The position numbers and the translations under genes were made by a program. Shown one piece after another: positions 37,540 to 48,445 of a stretch of DNA of 64,000 bases (positions are counted from its first letter, which is position 1; each line of letters opens with the position of its first letter). The stretch is taken from contig JAJEKV010000063.1 in assembly GCA_021234155.1 (NCBI GenBank), positions 7,088,095-7,152,094 on the forward strand, written 5' to 3'. Below the pieces are notes generated by a model. The model saw nothing but the letters and a program-made list of their open reading frames with translations, was not told where the DNA came from and searched no databases. This stretch comes from Isoetes taiwanensis (Eukaryota > Streptophyta > Lycopodiopsida > Isoetales > Isoetaceae).

Positions 37540-38810
37540 CCTGATAAGTACAAGGATTTTGGCGATGTTTTTGATAAGGTCAAAGCCAACAAGCTTCCAG
37601 AGCATCGTCCTTATGACTGCTCCATTGATCTTCAGCCAGGAATGACCCCGCCAACAGAATGCCTCCAACAGAATTGGAGACTTTGCGGACCTATATCGAG
37701 GAGAATCTTGCAACTGGGTTTATTCGACATTCTCAGTCACCCGCAAGAGCTGCCATCTTCTTTGTTTCCAAGAAGGATGGTTCTTTGCGGCTGGTTGTGA
37801 ATTATCACAGCCTCAACAAGGTCACTATCGTGTCGCTATCCTCTCCCTCTAATTCCAGAGTTACTTGAGTGGCTACAAGGTGCACGATACTTCACGAAAA
37901 TTGATCTTCGAGGTGCCTATAATCTTATCTGCATCAGGGTAGGTGATGAGTGGAAGACAACCTTTTGAACTCAGTATGGTCATTTTGAGTATCTGCGTCA
38001 TGCCCTTGACCTTACCAATGCTCCAAATGGTCTTTTCAAAGACATGGCTAACGATGTTTTTTGGGAGTTTTTGGATCTTTTTGTTATCACCTATCTAGAT
38101 GATATTCTGGTTTATTTGAAGACTTTGGAGGAGCATGAAGAACACGTCAAGAAGATCCTTCAGAAGCTACAGGAACATGGACTTTATGCCAAGCTGGAGA
38201 AGTGTCAGTTCGAGCAGGACAATGTCGAGTTTCTAGGCTATGCATCACGTCTCAGGGTGTTACCATGGATCTAGAGAAGGTCAACACAGTTCTTGATTGG
38301 GAAACATCTTCCTCGATCAAAGATGTGCAGTGCTTCTTGGGGTTTGCCAATTTTTATCGCCGCTTCATCAAGGACTATTCGGAGATCGTCTTGCCTTTGA
38401 CACGTCTCACCAGGAAGGATGTTCCTTTTAAGTGGACAACTGAAGCAGAATCAATATTCATCACTCTGAAGCATGCTTTTACAGTAGCACTTGTTCTTGC
38501 ACACCCGGATCCTGCGCGTCCCTATATTCTCGAAACTGATGCATCAAATTTTGCTCTTGGTAGCATCTTGTCGCAAGAGGGGGATGATCATAAGTTGCAC
38601 CCGATCGCCTATCATTCCCGAAAGTTCCAGGCTGCAGAAATCAACTATTCTATTTACGATAAGGAACTTTTGGCAATTGTTGACCCTTTTCAGGAGTCGC
38701 GACAATTTCTTGAGGGTTCTCCTCATAAGGTGACTGTATATACGGACCATCGCAATCTGGAGTATTTTCAGTCTGCTCGAGTTCTTAATCGTCGTCAGGC
38801 TCGGTGACAT
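37540..38810 (+). pseudogene. Reverse transcriptase and RNase H of the gypsy element
   Basis: The reading starts in PDKYKDFGDVFDK, the usual linker before gypsy RT. RT pieces follow: [21 protein letters not shown], then YLDDILVY with the catalytic Asp pair near 38,092-38,103, and HVEFLGY-like text. RNase H continues with YILETDASNFALGSIL and YSIYDKELLAIV. Two or more frame changes (near 37,660 and 38,250), a stop in place of Trp/Arg codons (near 37,966) and a TGA at 38,806 make it inactive. It is part of a polyprotein, not a separate gene. Confidence 0.8.
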
Positions 38811-38816
38811 ACACAG

Positions 38817-40080
38817 GTGCTATCCCGTTTTGATTTCATCATCAAGTTTCGGCCTGGCACGCTTCAAAAGAAACCAGATGCTCTTTCTCGTAGATCTTAT
38901 TTCGAACCTAAGGCGGGGGAGCCAGCATTTGAACAGCAATCACAGGTTATTCTAGGACCTGATCGTTTACAACTCATGGCCATCATTTTGTTCGAGAGGC
39001 CTCATGTTACATCCTTGTTGGAGTCTGTTCGAGCATCTCTTCCTTCTGATCCATTGGCGCATGACATGATATCACAGCTTAGCTCAGCATCATCTTCCCG
39101 ACAAATGAGGTTGAACTATGATCATTTTGAGGTTCGAGATAGACTTCTATTCCATGATGGATTCCTGTATATTCCGGATGGTGCCCCTCGACTTCAAGTT
39201 CTGCAGCCCTGTCATGATTCTCCTCTCGCCAGCCATTTTGGCATTGCCAAGACTCTGGAACTTATTGCTCGAGATTATTGGTGGCCAGGTCTCCGCCACA
39301 CTGTTGAGACATTTGTATGCTCATGTGATATTTGTGGTCTTGTAAAAGCTCCCAAGCACCGCCCACATGGCCTGCTTCAGCCTTTACCAGTTCCAGCCGG
39401 TCCTTGGAAGAGTATTCCAGTGGATTTTATTGTCGAGCTTCCATCCTTCCAGGGCCATGACGCCATCCTTGTTGTTACCGTTTTTCCAAGATAGTACATT
39501 TCATTCCGTGCAGCACTTCTATCTCCAGTGAAGCCACATCAGTTTTCTTGCTTCGAGAGGTGGTTCGACTCCATGGCCTACCAGATAACATTGTTAGTGA
39601 CCGCGGCCCTCATATTGTTGCTAGCTTTTGAAAGCGTCTATTGCAACTCTTGCATGTGGAACGTTCGCTCTCTTCCGGACATCACCCATAGACCAATAGG
39701 CAGGTGGAGCGCATTAATCAAACACTTGAGAGCAGTATTTGCGAGCAGGATGACTGGGTTGATTGGCTACCGCTGGCAGAATTTGAGTACAATAATTTTG
39801 TCCATGCCTCCACAGGCCAGACTCCGTTCTTTATTAATTTCGGCATGCATCCCCGGTGGTCTTTCATTGTTCCTAGATATGACTCATTCAATCCCAGTGT
39901 CGAGGACAGGCTCGGGAAGCTCCGCATGCTCCAGGATGATCTTCAGCACCATCTCCTCCAGGCCCAAGCATGTTATCGTTATCATGCAGATCAGCATCGT
40001 CAGGATGCTCCTCATTTTGCGGTTGGTGATCTTGTTTGGCTCCTGCGTCGGGATTTGTCGACAGCTCCGAGGACTCGCCG
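38817..40080 (+). pseudogene. Integrase of the gypsy element
   Basis: The open frame from 38,817 has the tail of RNase H (LQKKPDALSRR). It then has the HHCC zinc domain: His of HDSPLASHFG, and CSCDIC, with WWPGLRHTVETF between. The first catalytic Asp is in VDFIVELPS. A frameshift near 39,490 breaks it. In other frames the rest is visible up to VERINQTLESS (third catalytic acid) and FFINFGMHPRW. The C-terminal end stops at the right LTR, apparently shortened. Confidence 0.75.
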
Positions 40081-40097
40081 CCGTCGTAGGAGGGGGT

Positions 40098-40490
40098 TGT
40101 ATGTACAAAAGATGGTCGTCACATGGATGCAAAAGGGCAGTTGCACAAGACAAAGTTTGAACTCCCAACCTTCCAATTGCGAGTCACACACCCTTGGCAA
40201 GTGCGCCACCAATATTTGTTGAAGACATTCCTTCACGTCTTCCTTATATGTGGGACTATCTCTAGGAGGTTCTAGAATATTCTAGAACCTAAATGCATGC
40301 GCAACACTTGGCGCGATCTCATCCATTGGAGTGGCGCGATCCTGACTGTTGGCCTCGATATATAAGGAGGCACCTCCTTATTGTCGAACCATTCCGGTTC
40401 AATGCCAGTCTTGAGCCTTCTTGCATATTTCTTCCGTATTTCTTGCATATTTTTCGCGTATTTTCCTTATTCTCGTGTAGGTTCATGACA
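40098..40490 (+). repeat. 3' LTR of the gypsy element (393 bp)
   Basis: Matches the left LTR but lacks about 70 bp. The gap borders share a short CTT/CTTG match, consistent with a microhomology deletion. Same TG...CA ends. Confidence 0.88.
40270..40287. promoter_or_regulatory. Perfect heat-shock element in the 3' LTR
   Basis: The same TTCTAGAATATTCTAGAA as in the 5' LTR, in the same place ahead of a TATATAAGG (40,359-40,367). It has been kept unchanged although the LTRs differ elsewhere. It could drive read-out into flanking DNA. Confidence 0.75.
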
Positions 40491-40525
40491 GATCTTAAAA
40501 GTATACCTTGCAGTTTCTGACACTT

Positions 40526-40631
40526 CTAGAGAAAATGAATCATGTTTACTCCTAAATCCTAGTGCTTTTTATGTCATACTAGAGAAAATGAATCATGTTT
40601 CCTCCTAAATTCTAGTGTTTTTTACGTCATA
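40526..40631. repeat. 53-bp tandem duplication
   Basis: The unit starting CTAGAGAAAATGAATCATGT occurs twice head to tail with a few substitutions. Confidence 0.9.
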
Positions 40632-40664
40632 CCACTTGGCAGCATCCCTTAGGATATATGACAA

Positions 40665-41312
40665 TAAATCCAAGTGTTTCCTTGTGGACATTAAAAGCAA
40701 CAACTCGGCATCATCCGTAGTGTCGTATGATCACAAATCCAAGTGTTCCTTTACGGACATCAAAAGCAACAAGTGGGTTTTCAACTGTGGAGAGGAACAC
40801 CCCAAGTGAGTTTTCAACCCTGAAAACCATGGAGGGGAACACCTCAAGAGGGTTTCAACTCTGCCTCCGTTCACGATGCTTTCTCATAAGGAGCAAAGCA
40901 AGCAGGGCGGCCTCAGTAACAAGTTTCTCTGCCATAGGACGAGCATATCAAAAATTACTTTGCAGGTGTTTCCTTAGGATAGGCTTTGGAACTACTTATT
41001 GAAGTATTGTAGGTTCTTGGATTTTTATGTGAAATATTTGAGCTTTTGTTATAAACTAAGTTTACTTTCGGGAGATGAAGCAGATCTCATGAAAGAAATA
41101 AAAAAGCTTTAGAGATATAGGGACTAGATGAACACATGGATTTATTAAAGTGAAATCAAGGATAAGAAGGTATTAGCATAGTGATTCCAACAATACCCAG
41201 CAACGCTCGGTACTCTTTCTAGTACGACTATAAATCCAAGTGTTTCTTTGTGGACATCAAAAGCAACAAGTAGGTTTTCCAAGTGTTTCTTTGTGGACAT
41301 CAAAAGCAACAA
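40665..41312. repeat. Dispersed ~38-bp unit, four copies
   Basis: AAATCCAAGTGTTTC(C/T)TTGT followed by GGACAT(C/T)AAAAGCAACAA occurs near 40,665, 40,734, 41,232 and 41,278. The last two are 46 bp apart and almost identical. Confidence 0.85.
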
Positions 41313-41575
41313 GTGGGTTTTTGGGTTGCCCCTAGGGGGGGCAAACCCTCGTTTGTATGGGGTTGTGGCATATCCTGAGTATATGCTGGAATATACTCAG
41401 AATATGTTGATGACTGCTAAAAACAGATTATAGTCTGTAAACTGGCGGTAGCTTTTGTTGCTAAACAGCCACTCACGAAACCGGCTAACCGGAGAGGCTC
41501 CTTTCCTCATCTTCTTGCTTGTAGCACGGCATGCATTTTCCTCTGCCTTCCATAAAGGCATGTTTCATTTTATAG

Positions 41576-42102
41576 CAAAATGAGGATCCAGCTGTTGTTG
41601 ATCTACAACAAAATGAACTTGCCATGATAGAACATATTCTGCACACAGTGCTTATTGAGAAAATATCAGAGCCAGCAACCACCGCTGGCACAAAGATTCT
41701 CCCGCATGATGCGAAAGTAATGAATGGGGCTACGGACGAAGTTGCTGCAACAAATGCTATGTTACACACAAATGCAAAACACAAGATGTCATCTCCTGAA
41801 TTCTCTGCACAACTTCGAGCACGCCAATCCCTGCCTGTCTGGATAAGGCGTGAAGAAATATTGGATGTAATCAGGAATAATCCCATGACCCTTTTGACAG
41901 GTGAAACGGGCTCTGGAAAGACAACACAGGTTTGCATCCAACTTGGAGACTGGAAAGAACAGTATTTGTTCACCACATGATTTTTGGATGGGATGTGTAT
42001 TTATTAGGTTCCACAATTTATACTGGAAGAAGCTGAACTACAAGGTTTTGGTGCAGACGTCCATATTTTGGTGACCCAGCCTAGAAGAATTGCAGCGATG
42101 AG
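41576..42102 (+). pseudogene. DExH-box RNA helicase gene fragment (two exons)
   Basis: Exon 1 (41,576-41,929) follows a TTTTATAG acceptor and encodes LRARQSLPVWIRREEILDVI, then the Walker A motif TGETGSGKTTQ. Exon 2 (42,008-42,102) follows a TTATTAG acceptor and encodes VPQFILEEAELQGF and motif Ia TQPRRIAAMR, before a GTAGTT donor. The junction is in phase. This is the start of the helicase core of DEAH/RHA-type RNA helicases (DHX36-like in wording). The following motifs (DEAH, SAT, QRxGRxGR) do not appear downstream; instead DENN exons follow. It is therefore a gene fragment, although no stop interrupts the two exons. The upstream exons were not identified. Confidence 0.75.
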
Positions 42103-42369
42103 GTAGTTTCTTTACAACTCAAGTACATTGTGATTAAATTTTAAGGCACTTCCGTTAAGTACCAGGAGGAAGAACCAGGTAAAAAGGATTGTGAAATTAT
42201 TCAACCATGATGTTTGGGTTCTTTGTTTGCACCTCATAGAGACTCTGCACATGGGGTCCATATAAAGCTGCAAATTTCTGCACTGTATCAAATAGGAGCA
42301 GCTTTTAGTGAACATTCTGGAAGTGGATTTGGAACACATTGTAGGAAAGTTCTCCGGCGAAGCATAATG

Positions 42370-44556
42370 GGTCAGTGGTAGAAGCTGCAAACGATGTGCA
42401 TACTTCTAATGGCTCCCCTGAGGATGGAAAACATGATCGGACATATCCTGCAAATGGTTGTGTGGGTGTTGATGATGGATTATGCAATGTCGGTTCAAAT
42501 ATGGATATTTTGCAGCTGGGAACAGTCTGGCACGAGCAAATTGAAAGTTCAAAGTCAATTTATAGGTACAGAGTTTCTTACATATTTGTTGAGGTTTAAT
42601 TATGTTATCATATACTAGGACTAGGAACATGAAATACAAATGTAAATGCCCTTAAACTGATTTCACTGATATATCATAAATAATATAGTTGAAAGCTCTG
42701 CCCAGAGTGCCGACTCAGATGATGATGATCTTGCTGAAGCGAGCTCATCTGGACAGGAAGATGATTATGGGTGTGATGCTGTCCTTGCTTGGGCAGAGGT
42801 ATGTAGATATTCTTAGCTAGATTTTGAAAATATGTTTTCAGAAACATGTTACAATCATTGGTGATTATTGATTTAGGCCTGACGACGATTCTTTGCGGAT
42901 AATTTGTTCATACCACCGGGTGTCTATACCAGAGAGAGGGACTTGTCTTAACTTTCAAGCTTCGGATCACACTTTAGATCCAAGCTCATGCTGGAGTAAC
43001 CTTGAATTGGCTGAGGTAGTATTTTGTTTGCTTTATAATATGTTGACTTTCTAATATTATGTTGCTTCAATGCTTCCGCCTTCATTAGTTTCGGGCCGCA
43101 GCATTAGCCGAGGAAGAAGCTCTTTTATTATCTATTTGGACAACGGCGACCGTCTGCAGATCTCTCTCACTTCAGAGTGTAAGGCTGCCTGCTCATTTGA
43201 CAAAAAGATGTTGGTTTCAGAATTGAAATGGCAACATTCTACTTTTATGTGCATTTAGTTAATCCTTATTGTTGCAGGTTATGACAATGCTTGCTGGAGT
43301 ATTGGTGGAAAGTTGTGGTTATTTGTTAGCCTAACTAACTCGAAATTTCTTGTTCAGGGAATCTTGTTCGCTGTTGTGTTTCCGTTGAAACCTATGCTTA
43401 GGCCATTTGAGTGGCAAAGCCTCTTGCTTCCGGTACGTACAATTATTCTTATTCGTGCCATCTGTTTCAGCGCCATAATGAAAGACAAACAAATGTAATA
43501 GCCTAGACACAAAATAGGGAGCTTTTGATTTGGGAGAACTTTAAATATATAATGAATAGGGGCATGTTTGATGTCATATACAATGCTTTGTCCATAGTTA
43601 AAGGTCTAAAGTTCCTTTGCATGCCACCAAGTCCTTGTTCACCAGGTCCTTCCTTGTATGTTCAATGCATGTTGAAGATGCACTTTCGATTGGTAAAATG
43701 GATTAACATGTAAAGACATACAAAGTTAATGGGTTGTTTGCTAAGGAATAGTAGTGTAACTCTTAAAAAAGGTCTGCACATCTCATTCCATCTTCTTTTG
43801 ACAGATCCTGCCAAATAAAATGTTGGATTATTTGGATGCTCCAGTACCGTTCATTGTGAGCCATCTATAGCCACCAAGGCCTGTTGAGTTGCATGTCTTA
43901 TGCCTATGCCTAGCGTGATTGCTCTTCTATAGGTTGGGGTGCAGCACAAAACGTCTGAAGTGCGTGTCACGACCTCCAACTTGATGCGTGTGAATGTCTA
44001 CAAAGACCATGTATTCATCTCCAATAGTTTAAATGGTTTTGAATCTTTGTATTGGGAATATTTTACATGACATTTTGTCTTGGGATTCTCCAACAATGAT
44101 AGTTGTTGCATTCTACAGGTGAAAATGGCATCCCTGCCTCAGTTACCAAGGCATCGGGAGTTAGCATTGGCATTGGAACCATATTACTCCAAACTTGCTG
44201 CTGAAAAGGAGTCTGCTAGTCGGCATCCTGTGCATGAGTATAGTGAGTCACAGGTTAATCATCTTAACAATTCACTTGGTTCTATTATGCAATAAATACT
44301 TTATTTAGATTTGGTATGGTGGCGTATGTGTCTTAAACTCAGGCAAAAGCCACAGAAGGGTTTTTAGCAGTCTTCACGGTTACCTGGAATCCCTGTGCAT
44401 GGATGTCAGGTCACATACAATCACAAATGTTCAGGCAAATAATGACAGAGTAGGCAATCAAAGCTTGGCTTGGCAGTAATAGAACTTTGTTAAATGAATA
44501 TTGTTTGAGGCCATCATTCTGGATTTCAGGTGTCATTGCTTCTTAAGGAGAGCGTT
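42370..44556 (+). pseudogene. DENN-domain protein gene, decayed and truncated
   Basis: Exons with GT-AG borders give a plant DENN protein. They include 42,689-42,798 (acidic, SADSDDDDLAEASSSGQEDD); 42,877-43,015 (SLRIICSYHR); 43,089-43,178 (FRAAALAEEEALLLSIWTTA); 43,278-43,432 (MLAGVLVE ... RPFEWQSLLLP); 43,805-43,855 (ILPNKMLDYLDAPVPFI); 43,933-44,010 (VGVQHKTSEVRVTTSNLM); 44,119-44,253 (SLPQLPRHRELALALEPYYS); 44,343-44,449; and a last piece at 44,530-44,556 (VSLLLKES). DENN proteins are exchange factors for Rab GTPases. One-base shifts near 42,880, 43,315 and 44,375, and loss of sequence after LLLKES, show it is a pseudogene. The start (about 42,370-42,565) is uncertain. Confidence 0.75.
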
Positions 44557-46480
44557 GGGGAAACTCCGCACATGTTCCGTTTCAAATTGCCAACGCACCG
44601 TCTAACATGGCAAACTGGCGGAACCTGTTCCGCATAAAAATTGTGGATTTTCAGAAATTGGCCGACTGGGAAAGCACAAACCGGCATTTATTACCATGTC
44701 AGAAGCTGGAAATTGGGCGCTAGCTAAACCACACGAAGCTGGAGTATAACTGAGATCCAGGAAGTGCTTTGCAATTGACCATGTTGATCCTATTACTGCC
44801 GGAGTTTAGCTCTATAAGGTAAACATGTAATCCTTTTCTCTCGTGTTGTTTTATTCCTTTAATTTATTATTTGTAAAAATCCAGCTTTGCTCTTTCTTGG
44901 CTAGAGGATCAAGATTATTTTAAGCCACAGTTACTGCACTATTCGAATTTCTAGGACCCTGTTCCCAGGCTGTTAAGTCATCCATCCAAATTTGTGGTGT
45001 CCCACTATTCACATGGAGGACTAGATAAGGGCAAATCGGCATGACCAATTGTATGCAGTACATACAAAAATTTGGCTGATGGGTAATCTCTGGCGAAAGT
45101 TTGCAGCATAAGAATGTAAAATCATATTTGGGAGTTAGATAAACAAACAGGCATAAGCTTCTTCTAGCAGAGAAGCCAAACTAGATGAGTGACGGGAATG
45201 CATAACTTGTAGTAGATAGTGCCTTTTTTTTTCTTTCTTTACATCTTATCTTACATGACATGCCAGGCCCATACTCTGGGCTTTTGTTTCTCTCAAACTG
45301 AAGTAAAGATCCATATCCTTACCATCAGAAATGCTGCCAAACTGCTTACTTTGACATCTTGTTTGAATTCAGCAGAAAAAAAGAAGCACTCTAGCATTTT
45401 TCCGCAGTGAGAAAGAAAAGGCCTAAGTTGAAAACCATATTTGAGACAAGGAAAATATGGCTAAGAAAAAATTCTAAGTTGTAAACAATATTCAAAACAT
45501 ATCTGGCTAACTTTACAATGGTGAAATGATATCCGATTGTGAATTTTGTTTGCAGGGATCCGATTCAAAATCGCAAATTCCGACTGGGTTAGAAAACCAT
45601 AGGAAATTTTCCATAATAGGAAAAAGGTTTCCCCAACGCTGGAGCCTTCATTGATTCTTTTGCAAGTCATGATCGTCCTTTCATCAAGGTTGGTATTAAA
45701 TGCCACTCATCTTGTTGGACCATGTGGGTTAAGTTTTATAAATGTTGATTTAGACGAGAACTTGGCAGCGTTTTGCAGATACACAACTGTTCTCACCACC
45801 TGATCTTTGTTCTCTCAAATTTTCAAACTGATTAGTGCATTGTATCTAAAATGCCAGACACTAGCCTCCCTTGTTCAAGGGATGGATTTTGTATCTATTT
45901 TCTCATTTGAAATCTAAAGGAATGCAATATACAAAATTTTGCGTCTTTTCCGAGTGGAGTGACATTAACGGCATTAAAATGTCAGCCATTTCGAGCGGAG
46001 TGACATTAACCGCGGTGTAATGTCGGTACCGGCAACTTCATGCATAGGGAGTGTCGGAAGTGTGCTTTAGTGGATATGCATATCAAAAGTTTACGAGAGG
46101 AATACCACGTAATGTGGCGAAAGTGCAAAGACAATTCAAGCTCGCATTGGATCAGTCCGGGTTAGGTATCCAACTTAATCATTATCGTTGCTTGGCTTAT
46201 CAGCCAATTTTTTTTATGAAATTTGCAATTCTTTTACTTTTCTCGTTTTTTTAAGGCCCCGCCGAGATTGTTGGCGGCGCCGCTTAACAAGGGTCCCTTT
46301 TCTTTGGTACACGTGTGGGTCATTAATCAATGGCCCTTCTAGTATTGATTTCCTTGCATTCCTTCTAAAGATTGTTATCAATGGCTTAGATTTGACGTGC
46401 ATAATAGGGGGGATAAATTGCGTGGACCGCCTCAGTGACAACAAATTCAAAAATAATTTGACGACATTCTTATTTGTTTA
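44557..46480. other. AT-rich intergenic DNA
   Basis: No gene was recognised. A diverged tandem pair of about 42 bp (CGAG(T/C)GGAGTGACATTAAC) lies at 45,948-46,030. Short frames show no motif. Confidence 0.4.
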
Positions 46481-46481
46481 G

Positions 46482-47125
46482 ACAGAATGCTTATCATGTC
46501 AGGGTAACGGAGTGCCCTACATGTAAGGGTGAAGGATATGAAGTTCTAAAAGACTTGTCCGCGAAAGCTATATTGAAGGCAAGGGCTAATGCAACGGATG
46601 CTGCAACCTGTAATATAGCTGGGTATTCCCTTTCACAATACAAAGGTTAAGTAGAGTAATTTACTTATGCTTTAGCTAGTAACCGACCAAGATCATATAA
46701 AAACCAATTTATCCTGCAATGATGAGTATGATAAAGTCCAAAGGCGTAACGTTTAGAAAAGACAAATTTACAAATTGGATACAATGGCATCCATCCATGC
46801 TCCCATCGAATTTAAAGTTTTCAATTTATTGTCATGTGGTCCTTTGGGTGCAGACTAAATGGTGAATTACAAATTCAGTTTAAAGACAACACTTGGCTAT
46901 GTTGACTAGTTATTGAGCTAAATACAAATCCCCTGGGTGATTAAATCAGAAAGGAAAAAATGTATTTTATTTTGCGTTCTTTGACAAGTAAAAATCCTCA
47001 CTTCCCACTTATGGTCTTTAAACTTGGCTATCTTGCATACGTTGCCCAAAAAGTGAAATTATTGCTACACTTGTTCAGGTTCTAGAGGATGTCGTGAATG
47101 TGAAGGTCGCGATTGGATGTCTTGA
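46482..47125 (+). CDS. Two 3' exons of a possible CxxC zinc-finger protein
   Basis: After a TTTGTTTAG acceptor, exon 46,482-46,645 encodes TECPTCKGEGYEVLKDLSAK and continues to SLSQYK before a GTTAAG donor. After a TTGTTCAG acceptor, exon 47,079-47,125 encodes GSRGCRECEGRDWMS and a stop. The codon split at the junction fits. Two CxxCxG motifs recall the Cys-rich zinc region of DnaJ-type proteins, where they bind Zn and hold clients. In another frame the first exon also shows CLSCQGNG, hinting at a one-base shift. The 5' exons were not found, so this may be a gene fragment. No family is claimed. Confidence 0.35.
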
Positions 47126-48445
47126 ATGCTACAATTGGCCATGTAATATGTTATTTGATTGGAAATGTGGAAAAATCTAAAGCATATGTTTTTTGTTCGA
47201 GTATTGAGGAGAATCTATATTATCTGGTTTCTCAGTTTAAACCAAGACTGCAGAACTATAAGCAGCTATAAGAATTATCCATTCAATTCATGTTCACAGA
47301 GGTGTCTTACTACAAATATAATCAAGTTTCATGTCTTTCTCATTGTCAATATGCCAAACCATCTTGTTAACATAAGGTTAAGTTCATTGCCTTTTAATAG
47401 TTAGCAAGATCGTGTTAAATATCGGTTCACAATTAAAAGCCCTAGTATGAATGGACATATGATTGTAACAATATAAAAGTATAGAGAGCAAAGAAGAAGC
47501 TGGCTGGCAAAGTTGTGTGGATCTTATTGTCTATGAGGATGCTCTACAATAGTTAATAATTATAGAAGACTGCATGGATATGGTAGTAAATTCATTGGTT
47601 TCACCCACAGGGAGGCAAGGGACAAGTCTCAGGAAACAATGGCTTCAATGCCTCCGTCTCAGGTATGTTAGTTCTAGTTGATTGATATGGAGTTCTTCCT
47701 TCATGTCAACTAAATCGACATGCAAAACCACTGACAATTTCTAAGTCCTTTTGCATTGTCTATTACCCTCTAAGTTATAAGGAATTAAAGTTCTCTTGCA
47801 AAGGATCAAGTGGCGTGTACACAAGTCCCTGCTCTTCTTTGTATAGGCTACAACTTATCATAACAATGGCATTATATTGTAACAATGGCATTTGGTTTTC
47901 CATTAATATGTTAAATGCTTTCAACATGTTGTTAAATTTCATGATGGTTTGTACCCAAAATTAATTGACACCAACCAACTTAAATACACATATTAGAAAT
48001 GGGATTAATACATTAGCAAAGCACTTAAACGGGCATATTCAAAACATGATAGTTATATTATCAAAGCACGAATTGATTGTTTTTTACCATTGGGTATTCT
48101 TAATATTTGTGTGCATTCACTAGGAAAATAAAAGTATGTATTCATACAGGCCGTGTACAAATTTCATTACTAATATAACTAGCTCCGATATAAGAAATGA
48201 CCCAACGAGAACCATTAAAACGAAAAAACAACAAGAAACATGAAAACACACTCTCGGGCCACCGGAGGGCAACCCTCCGTGCGCAGCACCTTGGGGAACG
48301 CCCCAATCTTAATATCTAACAACTAAAACAACTCTGATGCAAGATGAACAAAAGAAGGCTCCCAAGGCTAACCGGTTTCTAGGGTTCGCGACGAGGGTGT
48401 TTTGATGCTTTTTTTTTTTTTTTTTCTTACGAACTAATCTGTAGG
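47126..48445. other. AT-rich spacer upstream of the VOC gene
   Basis: No gene was recognised. A T-run (about 48,410-48,425) lies some 20 bp upstream of the VOC start codon. A short stretch at 47,611-47,661 could be an exon, but nothing supports it further. Confidence 0.35.

Larger units (their letters stand above)
34922..40490 (+). mobile_element. Ty3/gypsy LTR retrotransposon, near full length, inactive
   Basis: Two LTRs bound a gag-pol region in the Ty3/gypsy order: gag, protease, RT, RNase H, integrase. The right LTR is preceded by a polypurine tract (AGGAGGGGG near 40,091). LTRs begin TGTATGTAC and end TTCATGACA (TG...CA). The flanking five bases (ATACT and GATCT) do not match, so no target duplication is visible. 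Frameshifts and stops break gag and pol, and a MITE has inserted between protease and RT. It cannot make its own proteins, but the LTR control elements look intact. Confidence 0.85.

Noticed and set aside
37171-37800. 209-codon frame as a host proline-rich protein
   Set aside because: It begins in the MITE and continues into the gypsy protease-RT linker and RT.
34917-40495. Target-site duplication of the gypsy element
   Set aside because: The flanking bases ATACT and GATCT do not agree, so none is claimed.
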